In this document: positions 61,501 to 64,000 of the stretch, in pieces | Layout: each line of letters starts with the position of its first letter | How positions within the stretch are numbered: position 1 is the first letter of the stretch | Assembly: GCA_040954595.2 (NCBI GenBank) | Contig: CM082576.2 | Coordinates: 8,680,001 to 8,744,000, forward strand | DNA length: 64,000 nt | DNA from: Balanoglossus misakiensis | Taxonomy: Eukaryota > Hemichordata | Direction of reading: 5' to 3' | The notes under the pieces: model-generated | What the model saw: only the letters and a program-made list of their open reading frames with translations | Database searches by the model: none | Told to the model about the DNA's origin: nothing | Program-made: the position numbers and the translations under genes

Positions 61501-64000
61501 ATCGTGGCTGGCCGAATCTGTGAGGAAGTCGTGGTGGAAAGTTCTGGCGACTGGGGAAGGTGGGATCGAGTCGTCGTGGAAGATCTTCGCTCCCGCAAAC
61601 TCCGGTCCACCGTCGATGACGGCGCTCGGAAACTGGTTGTGGGTGCCACACTGAGAGTCGGAGGTTTTCCCCACTGACCTGTCTTTGTGATCCGAGTCAT
61701 GTTCAGTGGCACTGGTGGCGAAACGTACAGCTTTCTCCTCCGGTAACGCTTCACCTTTCTCTTCGTACTTCTTCACTTTCAAATCCGGCTCTTCTTCCTC
61801 GGGAGGCGTTTCAGAATGTCCCGCCTGCGAGGGCTTGGAATCGCTCTGTTCGTCGTTGCCCGTAAACGACTTTGTCTTTGGCAAGGTGGCAGTGACGGTC
61901 ATGGCGGGGTCGATGGTGACAGCGTCGTCGTCCATCATGACCGTGGTGAGCACGGCAAGGGTGGACGGCTGCCACTCGCTGATCGGATGGATGCCATCCT
62001 TCTGATACGCAACAGCTATGTCGCTGCTGCTCTTGCTCAGCTCGTCTCCTTGGATGGACACCGAAGAAGGCAGCTTGGCGACGATGTTGAAGACCTCTTG
62101 GTTCGGCTCAAGCTCTTTCATATCCTCACCCTTTGCAGGTGGCGAGACGACGGTGAACTCAACAGCAGTGTCTGCGGATTCAACCTTCAGGGGTACTGAA
62201 GGCAGCTTCCTGTTCCTGTTTCTCTCAATGCGCACCTTTCTGTGCTTCTCCCGAACTTTTGGCACTGGCGGCAGCTGTCTGCCGGAACGGTTGGAACGGT
62301 CCGACCGACTGACGTCTCTACTCGAAGCAGAACTCTGACTGAGTAAATCAACGTCTGAGGAGCTCTTATCAATCTGCTGTAAATGCTTTCGCCTTGACCG
62401 TCTGTCGCTTAAGTCTTCTTCAATCTTTGCACCTCCTTCACTGCTCTGTTCCACGGCCATGGCGAGTATATCCTCCATTTCTTGTCGTGGAGAGATCGCT
62501 CCTGGTTTTTCTCCATGCGCAGCCGTTCTCGAGGTATCCACTCTCAATTGGTGCAGGGGAGGGGTAACATCCGCCCTTTCACTGTAAATCTTAGGCGGTC
62601 TATCGTCCAAAGAAGTTTCAAAAATTTGCTCCATTGCATCTCGTGCAGCAGTCTGTTTTTTGACAGCTTTGTAATACTCATCTGATTCAGACTTTGCGGT
62701 CAATGTCTGCTCACCTGTTAGGACAACGTCAACTTTCGCGTCAGTGTCTCTGATCGCAGAACTATGGTTAGCCTTGGCCAGCTGACCCGATAAAGCTTCT
62801 TTATTCTCCGCGCACTCTGCATCTTTGTCTGAGGAAGCAACAGCACCATCGGCGAGTTGCTCGGAGACAGCATCTACAACTGGTGCTGCAGTGGCATCTT
62901 TGGTATAATCGTTGGCAGTCGACTGCCGGTGATTCTCCTGAATGTCTAAACCTTTACCCACAGCACGGTTGCTGTCTCCATAGTCTTTGCTTTCAAGTGC
63001 AGGCCTACTTGGCCTACTAGTCCTAGCCCTGAGAAATAAATCCGCAGCTTCATCATCATGACTAGCCTCAACTTCTGGTTCTTCACCAGCCAAAATTTGT
63101 TCCATGAGTTCTCTATAGGAGTTTCTTTTCCTGGCTAATTGTCTTTCAACTCGATTGGCCACAGACTCCTCAGTCTCCATTGGCAACGGTTCCTTTACGT
63201 TGCTCTCTACCTCCTTTTCGTTAGCCAGTATTTCTTCCATAAGCTCGCTGTGTAAACTTTGCTTTGCTACTAGACCACGTTGTAACTTCCTAATAGCTCT
63301 TTCTTCCTCTTCCTCTTCATCATGAAACGCAACATTTTTAGTCCTTTTTGTTTCTTGTTCATCTGCAAAATCTCTTTCTGTCTCTTTTGTGGCTTCTTCT
63401 AGTCCAACAACATGTTCTGTTTCAAAAATTTTAGCACCATTTTCACCTGTATTGTCAAATGTAAGTTTTTCGTGTGGTATATTCTGCCATTCATCTGTTT
63501 CAAGAGGCTCAGGTCCCGTAATTTTTTCTTCTGGCATATATTGCTCAACTGGTTCAACACTCTCTTGCGTAGGGAGTTCCTGAGGTTCAGGCATTTCAAA
63601 TCTTTCCACTGTTTCAACTGGATGGTCTATACTGTCCAACCTATCATCTCTGCTTTGGGATCGTTGCTGTTCTTCCTCTTCCAACTGTTCCTCGATGACT
63701 TCATCCCTGATTGCACCTTTCATCTCTATTTTGTGAGCATCGGAATCTTCAGCAACTTCAGCGGTTTCTTGTCTCGCACCTTCTATCGGCCCGAGTACAA
63801 CTTCCACAGATTGTCGTCTGACCAGCTGCACATCGTCGCTGGTCTCCGTTATGTGCAACACTTCATCATAGTCCGCATTCTCTTGATGCACAAGGGCTTC
63901 TTTCACGGCATCAACCACGGCAAGATTTTCCTGTTCATTTCTGAGATCATCCTGGAGCTGTTCATCTTCAACCTGTACTTCCTGCGCCGCTTCTTCTCCT
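58535..64000 (-). CDS. Large charged, probably disordered protein; partial, runs off the window
   Basis: One coding exon runs without a stop from the window edge (64000) to 58980, at least 1,673 residues. The frame then reads TGA, but that stop is inside a consensus donor (AG/GTGAGC). A good acceptor (ttttgtttgacag at 58608) leads to a 73-bp exon, 58607-58535, that closes in phase and ends RRRRFRPAHLNSPLEHEQ... with TAA, so I prefer the spliced end. The protein is rich in Glu, Asp, Lys, Arg, Ser and Pro, with basic clusters (RRRERQRRRRSRR, RRKRSRRRRPS), Ser-Pro sites (GSPRSSPRSLRSS) and no visible catalytic domain or membrane segment. Four copies of a short motif, M-E-x-I-L/F-A/E, occur between 62445 and 63245. 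I do not recognise the family; a cytoskeletal or scaffold role would be a guess. Confidence 0.8.

Overview
The window looks like nuclear DNA from a marine invertebrate animal. The genes are split by many short GT-AG introns, microsatellites and poly-G/C runs are frequent, and several small palindromic transposon-like elements sit in introns. The mix of CUB, LDLa, frizzled-type, REJ-like, GPS, PLAT and polycystin modules points to a metazoan, and I lean to an invertebrate deuterostome such as a cephalochordate. That is a guess; nothing here proves the species. No tRNA, rRNA or CRISPR array was seen.

Layout: (1) 2113-19854, minus: a polycystin-1-like gene (gene A). I built 38 exons by hand; every splice phase closes, giving about 2,779 aa: signal peptide, six CUB and two LDLa modules, REJ/GAIN-like region, GPS, PLAT and an eleven-pass-type membrane region ending in a polycystin channel fold. 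(2) 21681-22505, minus: a two-exon fatty-acid-binding-protein-like gene whose reading frame is broken by what looks like an 11-bp duplication. (3) 23663-44512, minus: a second polycystin-1-like gene (gene B), 43 exons, about 3,187 aa. It shares the last 28 exons of gene A one for one, but its head is six frizzled-type cysteine-rich domains and eight LDLa modules. (4) 44513-48854: no supported gene. (5) 48855-49124, plus: a possible 89-aa single-pass membrane protein. (6) 51204-55141, plus: L-2-hydroxyglutarate dehydrogenase, ten exons if a tentative 17-nt first exon is right. (7) 58535-64000, minus, running off the window: a gene with a coding exon over 5 kb long for a highly charged, probably disordered protein.

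Genes A and B are tandem paralogs that share one receptor-channel chassis and carry different ligand-binding heads (CUB/LDLa against frizzled/LDLa). By analogy with polycystin-1 they would be cell-surface, self-cleaving receptors that pair with a PKD2-type channel. The frizzled head of gene B is the most striking feature of the window, because it suggests, as inference only, a polycystin that binds Wnt-like or lipid-modified ligands directly.
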